This document shows, piece after piece, positions 15,846 to 24,911 of a DNA stretch of 37,488 nt. The translations under genes and the position numbers were made by a program. Positions within the stretch are counted from its first letter, which is position 1, and the number at the start of each line of letters is the position of its first letter. This DNA is from Plantactinospora alkalitolerans (lineage in GTDB: Bacteria > Actinomycetota > Actinomycetes > Mycobacteriales > Micromonosporaceae): positions 1-37,488 of the forward strand of contig NZ_JADPUN010000209.1 in NCBI RefSeq assembly GCF_015690345.1, written 5' to 3'. Below the pieces are notes generated by a model, which was not told the origin of the DNA, did not search any database, and saw only the letters and a program-made list of their open reading frames with translations.

Positions 15846-17296
15846 TTGGCGATCCGCCGCAGCTGGTTCGCCCCGTCGGGCGGCGCCGTCATCCGGAACA
15901 CGACCTGACGATCGACCACGCCCTCGCTGCCGCCGCGCCAGTACGCAACGATGATCAGGACGTACCGCTCCTTGCCGTCGATGTTCAGCGAGCTTCGCTC
16001 GGCGTAGGTGCTGTAGCGTCCGGTACTCACCCACTGCAGGCCCCAGGCCTCTTCGGCGCGCCGCATGGAGTTCTGCTGGTCCTGGCCACACGGACTCGGG
16101 CAGTTCCGGACCACGATCTCGCCGCCGATCTCCGGGTTCTCGCCCGGAGAAACCCCGCAGTAGTGCTTGGCGTAGCCGTCCGCCTTGCCGCCGGGAATGC
16201 ACTGCCACTCCCGGGGCACCTTGACGGTGAAGCCCAGGCCGTCCAGGTCGGTCAGGGTGCGGACGCCGTCCGTGGCCCCGAACTTGGGCCACTGCGCCGG
16301 CCAGGTGCCCTGCCTCGGCGGCTCCAGGCCAGGATTGAGGGCCGACGCGGTCGGCAGCGGCGCCGGGGGCTGACTGGTCGCCGGCGCGCTCTCGGCCGGC
16401 GGGTTCGGGTCGTTGCCGCCCGACCGGTTCAGCGCGAGGACGGTTCCACCACCAGCGAGGACGAGTACGACGAGCACGGCGATCCCGATCCACAGTCGAC
16501 TTCGCGACGGCGCCGGTTCGGACGGCACGATGTGCCGAACGGGGGAGTAGAGCGGATCGTACGAAGACGGCGGATCGCCGGAGATTCCTCCGCTCGGTCC
16601 CGGTCGCGGCATCTCCGGCAGCGGCTGCGGCGGCCCGGAGATCGAGTCCGGTGGTACGGAGATCTGGTGCGGAGGCACCGAAACCTGGTAGGGCGGCCCG
16701 GAACTCTGGTGCGGCGGCACGGAGACCTGGTCCGGTGGCACGGAAACCTGGTCCGGTGGCACGGAAACCTGGTCGGGCGGTCCGGACACCTGGTGCGGCG
16801 GCGTGGACGTCGGCTCCCCGGTGACCAGCGGCTGCGGCGGTCCGGCCTGCCAGGGACCGGGCGGTGCCAGGCCCGGCGTCAGCCGCGTCGTCGGCGTGGC
16901 GAATTCGTCCTCGTCCGCCCCGGGCGGAGCACCGACGCTCGGCGTCTTGACGGTGACCGACTCGACTTCACCGGGTTCCGACTGGGTGGGTCGGCACTCC
17001 ATGCCGAGCGCAGCGAACAACTGCTCCGCCCCGGGGCCGTCGCCGCTGGCGTAGACGACCCAGGGTGCGGCGGCCGCGAAGTCGGCGTGTACGTAGCGTA
17101 GCCCGCCCGTTCCTGGCTGTGCCAGCCCGTGGGCCGTTCCGGCGAACGCGTCCCGCCAGCGTTGGTCGCCCGCCACGGTCGCGTCGAGTACGGCCACCGT
17201 GTACGAGTTTCCCTGCCCGTCGATAGCAGACCAGACGCTGCCCACCTGACACAGGCTGATCGCCTCGATGAACTGGTACGGACCCACTGGCTGCAT
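15818..17296 (-). CDS. Pseudokinase-like, Pro-rich single-pass membrane protein
   Basis: 492-residue protein. Residues 1-100 (VGPYQFIEAISLCQVGSVWSAID...YTVAVLD...WVVYAS) follow the N-lobe layout of actinobacterial Ser/Thr kinases, but the Gly-loop is degenerate and the VAVK lysine is missing. No HRD or DFG motif follows, so activity is very unlikely. Residues about 166-221 are eight heptads of the PPDQVSV type. One membrane helix (about 268-289, LWIGIAVLVVLVLAGGGTVLAL) leads to an extracytoplasmic domain of about 200 residues with four Cys (CIPGG, YCGV, RNCPSPC). ATG 17296 has a GGGAG/GGTTGGG upstream. It converges on the flippase-polymerase gene and overlaps its 3' end. It could sense or scaffold surface-polymer assembly; this is only inference from position and topology. 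Confidence 0.8.
   Translation of the reverse strand: MQPVGPYQFIEAISLCQVGSVWSAIDGQGNSYTVAVLDATVAGDQRWRDAFAGTAHGLAQPGTGGLRYVHADFAAAAPWVVYASGDGPGAEQLFAALGMECRPTQSEPGEVESVTVKTPSVGAPPGADEDEFATPTTRLTPGLAPPGPWQAGPPQPLVTGEPTSTPPHQVSGPPDQVSVPPDQVSVPPDQVSVPPHQSSGPPYQVSVPPHQISVPPDSISGPPQPLPEMPRPGPSGGISGDPPSSYDPLYSPVRHIVPSEPAPSRSRLWIGIAVLVVLVLAGGGTVLALNRSGGNDPNPPAESAPATSQPPAPLPTASALNPGLEPPRQGTWPAQWPKFGATDGVRTLTDLDGLGFTVKVPREWQCIPGGKADGYAKHYCGVSPGENPEIGGEIVVRNCPSPCGQDQQNSMRRAEEAWGLQWVSTGRYSTYAERSSLNIDGKERYVLIIVAYWRGGSEGVVDRQVVFRMTAPPDGANQLRRIANYIRDTVVF
16634..16801 (-). repeat. Eight 21-bp tandem repeats encoding a Pro-rich heptad
   Basis: Eight in-frame 21-bp units within the preceding gene encode PPHQVSG, PPDQVSV (three near-identical copies), PPHQSSG, PPYQVSV, PPHQISV and PPDSISG. 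The central three copies are almost identical at DNA level, which indicates recent duplication; outer copies have diverged. The repeats lie on the cytosolic side of the membrane helix. Confidence 0.9.
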
Positions 17297-17490
17297 CCCA
17301 ACCCACTCCCGCGTTGTTCTGTGCGGATCCTAACGAGGCGACACCAACCCACCCGAGGCCCCTCCGGCGGGCCCGCCGCCCGGTGGCCACCGTCGCCGCG
17401 GTAGTCCGGCGATAGTACATGTGCACTGACGGAGGGTGTTCGGGTTCGCTCGGTGAGCAATGTCGACGGTGGTGCCGGCCGGCCGGGTGC

Positions 17491-18042
17491 TCAGCCGGAC
17501 GTGCGGAGGAGTTCGGCGACCAGCCGTTCCCCGTCCGACCAGGGGCCGTACCCGCTGGCGGTCTCCAGGTGCCCGGCGTCGCCCGCGTCGAACAGTTCCG
17601 CGCCCCAGTCCTCGGCGTACTGCTCGAACTGCGCGAACGTCGTGTACGGATCGGTACGGCTGGCCACCAGGATCGTCCGGAACGGCAGTCGGGTCCGGGA
17701 AACCGGCCCCCAGACACCGTCGACCGGTGGATCGGCCGGATCGGGTTTCCAGGCCGGGTCGATGTACGGCGGAGTGACAAGCAGCGCCGCGTGGATCGGC
17801 CCGGTGTGCGCGGCGGCCCAGGCCGCGACGGTGAGGCAGCCGGCGCTGTGTGCGACCAGCAGTGCCGGCGTCGCATCGCTTTCGACGGCGGAGTGCAGTG
17901 CGGTGACCCGCTCGGACAGCACGAACGGGGGGCCCGGCGGCCGGGGCGCCCACTGGTACCCGGGATTCGCGTCGGCCCAGCGCTGCTGCCAGTGTTCGGG
18001 CCGGGGTCGTCCACGCCCCGGCACCAGCAATGTGCGGATCAT
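17491..18042 (-). CDS. RBBP9/YdeN-type alpha/beta hydrolase
   Basis: 183-residue serine hydrolase. The start MIRTLLVPGRGRPRPEHWQQRWADANP is the typical RBBP9/YdeN beginning (strand, PG.G, then H-W). The nucleophile elbow is LLVAHSAGCL with Ser66, the acid is in ASRTDPYT, and the His is in DAGHLETASGYGPW. The length is normal for the family. Members hydrolyse small esters or amides; physiological substrates are mostly unknown. It is monocistronic: about 190 bp separate it from the pseudokinase-like gene downstream, and it diverges from the DUF523 gene. Confidence 0.85.
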   Translation of the reverse strand: MIRTLLVPGRGRPRPEHWQQRWADANPGYQWAPRPPGPPFVLSERVTALHSAVESDATPALLVAHSAGCLTVAAWAAAHTGPIHAALLVTPPYIDPAWKPDPADPPVDGVWGPVSRTRLPFRTILVASRTDPYTTFAQFEQYAEDWGAELFDAGDAGHLETASGYGPWSDGERLVAELLRTSG

Positions 18043-18342
18043 CGGATCAGGTTACGGCGACCGCGCGTCGGTGAGGCTCCGGCTGCGGTGCGCGGACCGC
18101 CGGTTTCTGGTGACCCCGCGCTCGGGCCCGGCGCCAGGGACCGACGGGTCTTCGGCTGGGCCGATCGCCCCCTCGGCACGCTCTAGGATGTGGTTGCGTA
18201 CATCGGTGGACGAGCGGACAGTTCCGGCCACCTACCGTGGTGTCGGATCGGTCGCCTCGACGGCGGCGGCCGTCGTCACCTTCTCCGGCGAGAGGACCGC
18301 AGGGCATTGGGTGTGGACGGGGCGGGGAAGTCCGGGAACGAG
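18043..18342. other. Divergent intergenic region
   Basis: About 300 bp between the divergent RBBP9-like and DUF523 genes. I see no convincing gene in it. TAGGAT at 18184-18189 could be a -10 element for the DUF523 gene, but no -35 box stands at the right distance. The DUF523 frame is open through part of this region, so its true start could lie further left (GTG 18313 is one option). Confidence 0.4.
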
Positions 18343-18852
18343 GTGCCGACGCCGACCGGTGCCGGGTCGGCGGTGTTCCTGATGAGCGCCTGTCTCGCCG
18401 GCACCCGCTGCGCGTACGACGGTGGCGCCGCGAACCAGGAGGTGGCGGTCGGGGAGCGGGCCGCCGTGCGTCTCGTCTGCCCGGAGGTGATGGGCGGGCT
18501 GGGCACGCCCCGCGATCGTGCCGAGATCGTCGGCGGGGACGGCTTCGACGTCCTCGACGGTCGCGCGCGGGTGCTGACCCACAAGGGCGAGGACGTGACC
18601 GAGGCGTACCTCTCCGGTGCCCGGCAGGTGCTCCGGATCGCCCGGGCGACCGGGGCGGCCGGAGCCGTGCTCCAGGACTACAGCCCGTCCTGCGGTTGTC
18701 GGCAGATCAGTGACGGGTCGTTCCGGCGTAACCGGACGGCCGGGGCGGGCGTCACGGCGGCGCTGCTTCTCCGCAACGGATTCGAGGTCGTCGCTCATCA
18801 CGAGTACGACGCGTCGTCGTCCTTCCGAGCCGCGCCGGATCCGCCGGAGTGA
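18343..18852 (+). CDS. DUF523 family protein
   Basis: 169-residue cytosolic protein. It has the three Cys-containing motifs of DUF523: MSACLAGTRCAYDG near the N-terminus, RLVCPEVMGGLGTPRDRAEI, and LQDYSPSCGCRQISDGSF. The clustered Cys suggest metal or thiol chemistry, but the family function is not established; homologues often stand alone or fused to DUF1722. The start is uncertain. GTG 18343 is chosen because GGGGAAG/GGGAACGAG lies upstream; GTG 18373 or ATG 18382 would begin closer to the conserved SACL and is equally consistent with family length. About 250 bp separate it from araA. Confidence 0.8.
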   Translation: MPTPTGAGSAVFLMSACLAGTRCAYDGGAANQEVAVGERAAVRLVCPEVMGGLGTPRDRAEIVGGDGFDVLDGRARVLTHKGEDVTEAYLSGARQVLRIARATGAAGAVLQDYSPSCGCRQISDGSFRRNRTAGAGVTAALLLRNGFEVVAHHEYDASSSFRAAPDPPE

Positions 18853-19003
18853 ACGGGCGGCGCCGAGGTGCGTTGACTGTTCTGTTCTGTTCCGTACCGG
18901 TCCGGCGAGGATTTTCCGGGCGTCGGTCGGGGCGCATTGCGGTCAGTGGGTGGGAAGTCGTGGATGTCTGCTCTGCCGTTATTGAAGCGTTACGGTGTAC
19001 GGT

Positions 19004-19031
19004 TTGACTGCTCTAATGTTAGCGGTAACAC
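19004..19031 (+). promoter_or_regulatory. araA promoter with embedded LacI-type operator
   Basis: TTGACT (19004-19009) is followed 16 nt later by TAACAC (19026-19031), a plausible -35/-10 pair. The 14-bp near-palindrome TGTTAGCGGTAACA (19017-19030) has 5-bp perfect arms and a central CpG, as in operators of LacI-family sugar repressors, and it sits across the spacer and -10. A bound repressor would block RNA polymerase. The araA ATG is about 75 bp downstream. No LacI-type regulator gene is in the window. Confidence 0.55.
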
Positions 19032-19105
19032 TCGGCTCGCGAATCTGATCGCGACCACATCCGTCCGGGCAGGCGGGAGCCGCGCCCCCAGCAGGAGAGG
19101 TGGAC

Positions 19106-20623
19106 ATGCCGCCGGCCAAGCAACCGCAGATCTGGTTCCTCACCGGAAGCCAGCACCTGTACGGCCCGGAGACCCTCGACCAGGTCGCGAGTCAGTCGCA
19201 GCAGATCATGCGCACGCTCACCGGCTCCGGTCGGGTCGTCGCGGAGATCGTCTGGAAGCCCGTACTCACCGAGGCCTCGGCGATCCGCGCGGTCCTGCTG
19301 GAGGCGAACGCCGACCCGGCCTGCCTCGGTGTGATCGCCTGGATGCACACCTTCTCGCCGGCCAAGATGTGGATCAGCGGGCTCGACGCGCTCCGTAAGC
19401 CGCTGCTGCACCTGCACACCCAGCTCAACGAGGCGCTGCCCTGGGAGTCCATCGACATGGACTTCATGAATCTCAACCAGGCCGCGCACGGCGACCGGGA
19501 GTTCGGCTTCATCCAGACCCGGCTCGGGCTGGCCCGCAAGACCATCGCCGGGCACGCCTCCGATCCGACCGTGGTGTCCCGGATCGACGAGTGGGCCCGG
19601 GCCGCGCTCGGCTACGACCACCTGCGCAATCTCCGGCTGGCACGGTTCGGCGACAACATGAGGGACGTCGCCGTCACCGAGGGTGACAAGGTGGAGGCGG
19701 AACTCCGGTTCGGCGTCTCGGTGAACACCTACGGCGTCAACGACCTGGTCGACGTCGTGGACCGGGTCGCCGACGTGGAGATCGACCGGCTCGTCGCCGA
19801 GTACGCCGACACCTACCGACTCGCTCCGGAACTGGCCAAGGACGGCGACCGGCACGACTCGCTGCGCTACGCGGCCCGGATCGAGGCCGGCCTGCGGCAG
19901 TTCCTCACCGACGGCGGATTCGGGGCGTTCACCACCAACTTCCAGGACCTCGGCGGGCTTCGCCAACTACCCGGACTCGCCGTGCAACGGTTGATGGCCG
20001 ACGGCTACGGCTTCGGCGGCGAGGGCGACTGGAAGACCTCGACCCTGTTGGCGGCGGTGAAGGCGATGAGCGTCGGTACCGGCCGGGGTACCTCGTTCAT
20101 GGAGGACTACACGTACCACTTCGGGCCCGGCGAACCGAAGATCCTCGGCGCGCACATGCTGGAGGTCTGCCCCACCATCGCGGGCGGGCAGCCCTCGTGC
20201 GAGATCCATCCGCTCGGTATCGGCGACCGCGAGGACCCGGTCCGGCTCGTCTTCGACGCCACCTCCGGTCCCGCGGTGGTGATCGGTCTGGCCGACCTCG
20301 GCGAACGGTTCCGTCTCGTCGCCAACGAGATCGAGGTCGTGCCGCCGGACGAGCCGATGCCGAAACTGCCGGTCGCGCGCGCCGTATGGAAGCCGGCGCC
20401 GTCGCTGACCACGTCGGCCGAGTCCTGGCTGACCGCCGGAGGCCCGCACCACACCGTGCTGACCCAGGCGGTCGGTTCGGCGACCCTGCGGGACTTCGCC
20501 GACATGCTGCACACCGAGTTGGTACTCATCGACAAGAACACCACGACGGTGGACTTCCGGGACCGGTTGCGCTGGAACCAGGCGTACCACCGGCTCGCCC
20601 AGGGGCTGCCCGGCCGGAACTGA
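19106..20623 (+). CDS. araA: L-arabinose isomerase
   Basis: 505-residue enzyme converting L-arabinose to L-ribulose, the first step of bacterial arabinose use. The sequence begins [24 protein letters not shown]. Catalytic and Mn-binding residues sit where expected: E306 in GEGDWKT, E333 in [12 protein letters not shown]350 in [10 protein letters not shown]449 in GGPHHTV (E. coli numbering E306, E333, H350, H450). ATG 19106 is chosen over GTG 19100 because AGGAGAGG (19093-19100) is then spaced 5 nt away. It is preceded by a LacI-like operator and followed after about 195 bp by a sugar ABC importer on the same strand. Kinase and epimerase genes (araB, araD) are not adjacent. Confidence 0.97.
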   Translation: MPPAKQPQIWFLTGSQHLYGPETLDQVASQSQQIMRTLTGSGRVVAEIVWKPVLTEASAIRAVLLEANADPACLGVIAWMHTFSPAKMWISGLDALRKPLLHLHTQLNEALPWESIDMDFMNLNQAAHGDREFGFIQTRLGLARKTIAGHASDPTVVSRIDEWARAALGYDHLRNLRLARFGDNMRDVAVTEGDKVEAELRFGVSVNTYGVNDLVDVVDRVADVEIDRLVAEYADTYRLAPELAKDGDRHDSLRYAARIEAGLRQFLTDGGFGAFTTNFQDLGGLRQLPGLAVQRLMADGYGFGGEGDWKTSTLLAAVKAMSVGTGRGTSFMEDYTYHFGPGEPKILGAHMLEVCPTIAGGQPSCEIHPLGIGDREDPVRLVFDATSGPAVVIGLADLGERFRLVANEIEVVPPDEPMPKLPVARAVWKPAPSLTTSAESWLTAGGPHHTVLTQAVGSATLRDFADMLHTELVLIDKNTTTVDFRDRLRWNQAYHRLAQGLPGRN

Positions 20624-20708
20624 CCCGACCGGGGCGGGGCCGGGCATGCCGACTCCATCGATCCATGGTGGAGTGACGATGGTCCGACGTACGTCACCGG
20701 CCGGCCCC

Positions 20709-20759
20709 GCGGGTCGCGTACCGCGCGACCCGCACCCGTTTCAGACCCAGCGGGTCGCG
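20709..20759 (+). promoter_or_regulatory. Alternative hairpins upstream of the sugar-binding protein gene
   Basis: GCGGGTCGCG occurs at 20709-20718 and again at 20750-20759. Its exact complement CGCGACCCGC lies between them at 20724-20733, so an RNA could form either an upstream hairpin (10-bp stem, 5-nt loop) or a downstream one (10-bp stem, 16-nt loop), but not both. It lies 60-110 nt upstream of ATG 20819. This could end readthrough from araA or tune the leader of the transporter operon. No T-tract follows either hairpin. Confidence 0.45.
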
Positions 20760-20818
20760 GCGCAAGCCCGTGTCCCGCAGCGGAGACCCGCACGCAGTAC
20801 CAGGAATTGGAGGAGCAC

Positions 20819-21943
20819 ATGAAATTTGCCCGGCTCGCCGCGGCGGCTGGCGCCATCACGCTCGCCGCCGCCCTCACCGCGTGTGGCTCGAGCGCCAAGA
20901 CGGGCGACGACGACAGCGGCACCGGTGACACCGCCGGTGCGCTCGTCGGCGTCACCATGCCGACGAAGTCCTCCGAGCGGTGGATCCACGACGGCAACAA
21001 CGTCAAGGCGGGGCTGGAGAAGCTCGGCTACCAGGTCGACCTCCAGTACGCCGAGAACGACATCCCGTCCCAGGTGAACCAGATCGAGAACCAGATCACC
21101 AAGGGTGCCAAGGTCCTCATCATCGCATCGATCGACGGCACCGCGATCACCAGCCAGTTGCAGAGCGCGGCGGACAACAAGATTCCGGTCATCGCGTACG
21201 ACCGCCTGATCCGGAACAGCCCGAACGTCGACTACTACGCCACCTTCGACAACTTCAAGGTCGGCGTCCAGCAGGCGACCTCGCTGCTGGTCGGGCTGAA
21301 GTTGAAGAAGGACGACGGCACCGACGGCGAGGCGAAGGGCCCGTTCAACGTCGAGCTGTTCGCCGGTTCGCCGGACGACAACAACGCCACCTTCTTCTTC
21401 AACGGTGCGATGTCGGTCCTTCAGCCGTACATCGACAAGGGCACCCTCGTGGTCAAGAGCGGGCAGAAGGACTTCAAGACCGTCGCCATCCTGCGCTGGG
21501 AGGCGGCTGCCGCGCAGCGCCGGATGGAGGACCTGCTGACCAAGACGTACGGCAGCGCGAAGGTCGACGGCGTGCTGTCCCCGTACGACGGACTGTCGAT
21601 CGGCATCCTGTCGGCGCTGAAGAGCAACGGCTACGGCACCGGCGGTCAGCCGTACCCGGTGGTGACCGGTCAGGACGCCGAGGTCGCCTCGGTGAAGTCC
21701 ATCATCGCGGGCGAGCAGTACTCGACCATCTACAAGGACACCCGGCAGCTCGCCGAGGTCGCGGTCAAGATGGCCGACGCGGTGCTCAAGGGCAGCAAGC
21801 CCGAGGTGAACAACGAGAAGGACTACGAGAACGGCAAGAAGGTCGTACCGTCCTTCCTGCTGCAGCCGGTGATCGTCAACAAGGCCAACTACAAGGAGTT
21901 GTTGCTCGACACCGGCTACTACAAGGAGGACCAGCTCAAGTAG
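20819..21943 (+). CDS. chvE: Monosaccharide ABC importer, substrate-binding lipoprotein (ChvE-like)
   Basis: 374-residue exported lipoprotein. The signal [22 protein letters not shown] ends in a lipobox with Cys22. The mature part matches periplasmic-binding protein type I of the ChvE/multiple-sugar class: [123 protein letters not shown] and a late [15 protein letters not shown]. It captures aldoses outside the membrane and delivers them to the ATPase/permease encoded downstream. Start ATG 20819 has GGAGGAG 4-5 nt upstream. Position behind araA suggests arabinose or a related pentose/hexose as ligand; this is inference. Confidence 0.93.
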   Translation: MKFARLAAAAGAITLAAALTACGSSAKTGDDDSGTGDTAGALVGVTMPTKSSERWIHDGNNVKAGLEKLGYQVDLQYAENDIPSQVNQIENQITKGAKVLIIASIDGTAITSQLQSAADNKIPVIAYDRLIRNSPNVDYYATFDNFKVGVQQATSLLVGLKLKKDDGTDGEAKGPFNVELFAGSPDDNNATFFFNGAMSVLQPYIDKGTLVVKSGQKDFKTVAILRWEAAAAQRRMEDLLTKTYGSAKVDGVLSPYDGLSIGILSALKSNGYGTGGQPYPVVTGQDAEVASVKSIIAGEQYSTIYKDTRQLAEVAVKMADAVLKGSKPEVNNEKDYENGKKVVPSFLLQPVIVNKANYKELLLDTGYYKEDQLK

Positions 21944-21954
21944 TCGCTCCTTCG

Positions 21955-21987
21955 GCGGCGGTCGCGCGGGTTCCGTGCGACCGCCGC
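21955..21987 (+). repeat. Strong intergenic hairpin between binding-protein and ATPase genes
   Basis: GCGGCGGTCGC (21955-21965) pairs perfectly with GCGACCGCCGC (21977-21987). Four further pairs inside, one of them G-U, leave a 3-nt loop, giving a stem of about 15 bp. There is no T-tract. In other binding-protein-dependent ABC operons, hairpins at this position protect the upstream mRNA and partly terminate, giving more binding protein than ATPase and permease. Confidence 0.6.
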
Positions 21988-22027
21988 AGCACCACCGGCC
22001 ACCCCTCTCGCACGACGGAGGCTTCCG

Positions 22028-23623
22028 TTGGCAATGACCGACGACATTCTGCGGATGCATGACATCACCAAGACCTTCCCCGGGGTACGGGCTCTCCAGG
22101 AGGTCAACCTCTCGGTGGGCCGAGGGGAGATCCACGCGATCTGCGGCGAGAACGGCGCGGGAAAGTCGACCCTGATGAAGGTGCTGTCCGGGGTCTACCC
22201 GCACGGCTCGTACTCGGGGGAGATCTCCTTCGACGGCGAGGCGTGCGAGTTCTCCGACATCCGGGACAGCGAGCGGCGCGGGATCGTCATCATCCACCAG
22301 GAGTTGGCGCTCTGCCCCCAGCTCTCGATCGCCGAGAACATCTTCCTCGGCAACGAGCGGGCGGCCCGGGGCCTGATCGACTGGAACCGGACCAACCACG
22401 AGGCCGCCGAACTGCTCGCCCGGGTCGGCCTGCGGGAGAACCCGGTGACCACGGTCAGCGACATCGGGGTCGGCAAGCAGCAGCTCGTCGAGATCGCCAA
22501 GGCGTTGTCGAAGCGGGTCCGGCTGCTGATTCTCGACGAGCCGACGGCGGCGCTCAACGACCGGGACTCCGAACACCTGCTCGACCTGCTGCGCGGCCTG
22601 CGCGACCAGGGCATCACCTGTGTGATCATCTCGCACAAGCTGAACGAGATCGCGGCGATCGCCGACCGGATCAGCATCCTGCGGGACGGCCGGATGATCG
22701 AGACATTGGACATGAGGACCGACGAGGTGACCGAGGACCGGATCATCTCCGGCATGGTCGGCCGGGACCTCGACCACCGTTTCCCGCCCCGGGAGCCCCG
22801 GATCGGCACGGAGATCCTGCGGATCGAGGACTGGACGGTGCACAGCCCGACCCAGCACGGCCGGGTGGTGGTGTCGAACGCCAACCTCACGCTGCGGCGC
22901 GGCGAGATCGTCGGGCTCGCCGGGTTGATGGGCGCCGGGCGTACCGAGCTGGCGATGAGCGTCTTCGGCCGTGCCTACGGCACGAACATCACCGGCCGGC
23001 TGGTCAAGGACGGTACGGAGATCAGCGTACGGTCCGTTCGGGACGCCATCCGGCACGGCATCGCGTACGCCACGGAGGACCGTAAGCGGTACGGCCTCAA
23101 CCTCATCGAGGACATCAAACGCAACATCTCGGCGGCGGGACTGGGCAAGCTGGCCCGGCGCGGCTGGGTCGACGACAACCGCGAGTACCAGGTCGCCGAC
23201 GAGTTCCGTACCAGCATGAACATCAAGGCGCCCAGCGTGCTGAGTACGACCGGCAAGCTCAGCGGTGGTAACCAGCAGAAGGTCGTACTGTCGAAGTGGA
23301 TCTTCACGAACCCCGACGTGCTGATCCTCGACGAGCCGACCCGCGGTATCGACGTCGGCGCCAAGTACGAGATCTACTCGATCATCAACCGGCTCGCCGA
23401 CGAGGGCAAGGCGGTCCTGGTCATCTCGTCGGAACTGCCCGAACTGCTGGGCCTGTGCGACCGCATCTACACCCTCTCCGCCGGCCGGGTCACCGCCGAG
23501 GTGGCGCGGGAGGACGCGACCCAGGAGGGTCTGATGCGCTACATGACCAAGGGTCAGACCGACACCACCAACGGCCGGAGCACGGGGTCCGGCCGGAGCG
23601 ACACGACGAATGAACAGGAGTAG
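22028..23623 (+). CDS. mmsA: Monosaccharide ABC importer, ATP-binding protein
   Basis: 531-residue cytosolic ATPase with two fused ABC domains, the normal form for monosaccharide importers (XylG/GguA class). The N-domain has Walker [10 protein letters not shown], signature-like [15 protein letters not shown] and Walker [12 protein letters not shown]. The C-domain has the degenerate Walker [11 protein letters not shown] typical of this class, signature [15 protein letters not shown], and Walker [16 protein letters not shown] 22028 is preferred because GGAGG ends 6 nt upstream; ATG 22034 ([17 protein letters not shown]) would have a 12-nt gap but gives family-like length. It is the second gene of the importer operon, and its stop is 6 bp before the permease ATG. 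Confidence 0.93.
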   Translation: MAMTDDILRMHDITKTFPGVRALQEVNLSVGRGEIHAICGENGAGKSTLMKVLSGVYPHGSYSGEISFDGEACEFSDIRDSERRGIVIIHQELALCPQLSIAENIFLGNERAARGLIDWNRTNHEAAELLARVGLRENPVTTVSDIGVGKQQLVEIAKALSKRVRLLILDEPTAALNDRDSEHLLDLLRGLRDQGITCVIISHKLNEIAAIADRISILRDGRMIETLDMRTDEVTEDRIISGMVGRDLDHRFPPREPRIGTEILRIEDWTVHSPTQHGRVVVSNANLTLRRGEIVGLAGLMGAGRTELAMSVFGRAYGTNITGRLVKDGTEISVRSVRDAIRHGIAYATEDRKRYGLNLIEDIKRNISAAGLGKLARRGWVDDNREYQVADEFRTSMNIKAPSVLSTTGKLSGGNQQKVVLSKWIFTNPDVLILDEPTRGIDVGAKYEIYSIINRLADEGKAVLVISSELPELLGLCDRIYTLSAGRVTAEVAREDATQEGLMRYMTKGQTDTTNGRSTGSGRSDTTNEQE

Positions 23624-23629
23624 ACCTCG

Positions 23630-24892
23630 ATGAGCGCCACCGCACCCACCAACGCCGATCTCGCGGTGAGCGGGCCTGGTCTCGGCGATCCGTCGCCATC
23701 GGCCGGCGGACCCGGTCGCCGGTTGTCGGTGAACCTGCGGCAGAGCGGCATCTACGTCGCCTTCGCGTTGATCGTTCTGCTGTTCTCGGTGCTCACCGAC
23801 GGTGCTCTGCTGCAACCGCAGAACATCTCAAACATCATCGTGCAGAACTCGTACATCCTGATCCTCGCGATCGGGATGATCCTGATCATCATCGCCGGGC
23901 ACATCGACCTGTCCGCCGGCTCGGTGGTGGCGGTCACCGGCGCCGTCGCCGCGGTGCTGATGGTCGAACACGACGTACCGTGGCCGCTGGCCCTGCTGAT
24001 CACCCTTGTCGTCGGCGGACTCATCGGCGCCTGGCAGGGCTTCTGGATCGCCTACTTCGGAATTCCGGCCTTCATCGTGACCCTGGCCGGCATGCTGCTG
24101 TTCCGGGCGCTCACCCTGACCGTGCTCGGCAACCAGGGCATCGGGCCGTTCCCGGACCCGGTCCGCACCCTGGCCAACGGCTTCACCGAGGGATATCTGG
24201 GCAACATCGGACTCGGGCCGCTGGGCGGCGCGGACCTGTTCAGCCTGCTGGTCGGGATCGCCGCGGTGGTCGGCTTCGCCGCGGTGCAGTGGCGCGGTCG
24301 GATGGCCCGGCTCGGCTACCACCAGACGGTCGAACCGCTGCCGCTGTTCGTGCTCAAGATCGTTGTGGCCGCCGTCGTGGTGATGACGGTGATCGTGCAG
24401 CTTGCCCGGTTCAAGAACCTGCCCTGGGTCCTGGTGCTGCTCGCGGCACTGATCCTGGCGTACTCGCTGGTCACCAGCCGTGCCGTGTTCGGCCGGCAGA
24501 TCTACGCGGTCGGTGGCAACCTACAGGCCGCGACCCTGAGCGGGGTCAAGGTCAAGTCGGTGATCTTCTGGATCTTCGTCAACATGGGTGTGCTGGCCGC
24601 GCTCGCCGGAGTCATCTTCGCCGGCCGGCTCAACCAGGCCGGACCGACCGCCGGCGGCTCCTTCGAACTCGACGCCATCGCCGCCGCCTTCATCGGCGGG
24701 GCCGCCGTACAGGGCGGCGTGGGCAAGGTGGTCGGTGCGATCACCGGCGGCCTGATCATGGGTGTGATCAACAACGGCATGTCGCTGATCGGTGCGCCGA
24801 GCGAGCAGGTGATGCTGGTCAAGGGTGTCGTGCTGCTGGCGGCGGTGGCCTTCGACGTGTGGACCAAGCGCCGCGCCGGCGCCTCCCGGTAA
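23630..24892 (+). CDS. mmsB: Monosaccharide ABC importer, permease
   Basis: 420-residue polytopic permease of the branched-chain-amino-acid/ribose type (BPD_transp_2). It has a hydrophilic N-terminus of about 35 residues, then roughly ten helices. Characteristic stretches are ILAIGMILIIIAGHIDLSAGSVVAVTGAVAA, WIAYFGIPAFIVTLAGMLLFRAL, FGRQIYAVGGNLQAATLSGVKV (the coupling loop to the ATPase) and AIAAAFIGGAAVQGGVGKVVGAITGGLIMGVINNGM. ATG 23630 has AGGAG 9 nt upstream. It is the last gene of the importer operon, followed by a strong terminator at 25016-25056. Confidence 0.93.
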   Translation: MSATAPTNADLAVSGPGLGDPSPSAGGPGRRLSVNLRQSGIYVAFALIVLLFSVLTDGALLQPQNISNIIVQNSYILILAIGMILIIIAGHIDLSAGSVVAVTGAVAAVLMVEHDVPWPLALLITLVVGGLIGAWQGFWIAYFGIPAFIVTLAGMLLFRALTLTVLGNQGIGPFPDPVRTLANGFTEGYLGNIGLGPLGGADLFSLLVGIAAVVGFAAVQWRGRMARLGYHQTVEPLPLFVLKIVVAAVVVMTVIVQLARFKNLPWVLVLLAALILAYSLVTSRAVFGRQIYAVGGNLQAATLSGVKVKSVIFWIFVNMGVLAALAGVIFAGRLNQAGPTAGGSFELDAIAAAFIGGAAVQGGVGKVVGAITGGLIMGVINNGMSLIGAPSEQVMLVKGVVLLAAVAFDVWTKRRAGASR

Positions 24893-24911
24893 CGGCGCCC
24901 GAGCCTGCGGG

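Noticed and set aside
16634-16801. Regularly spaced repeats resembling a repeat array
   Set aside because: Units are 21 bp, contiguous and in frame within a Pro-rich protein; there are no spacers, so this is not CRISPR.
20686-20695. Palindrome GACGTACGTC between araA and the importer
   Set aside because: Only 10 bp, and not matching the araA operator; palindromes this short are expected by chance over this length of DNA.
20741-23815. Very long open frame (over 1000 codons) on the minus strand opposite the sugar importer genes
   Set aside because: It lies antisense to three genes with clear domains, has low-complexity Arg/Val/Asp/Gly-rich sequence with no motif, and follows from the high-GC codon bias of the real strand.
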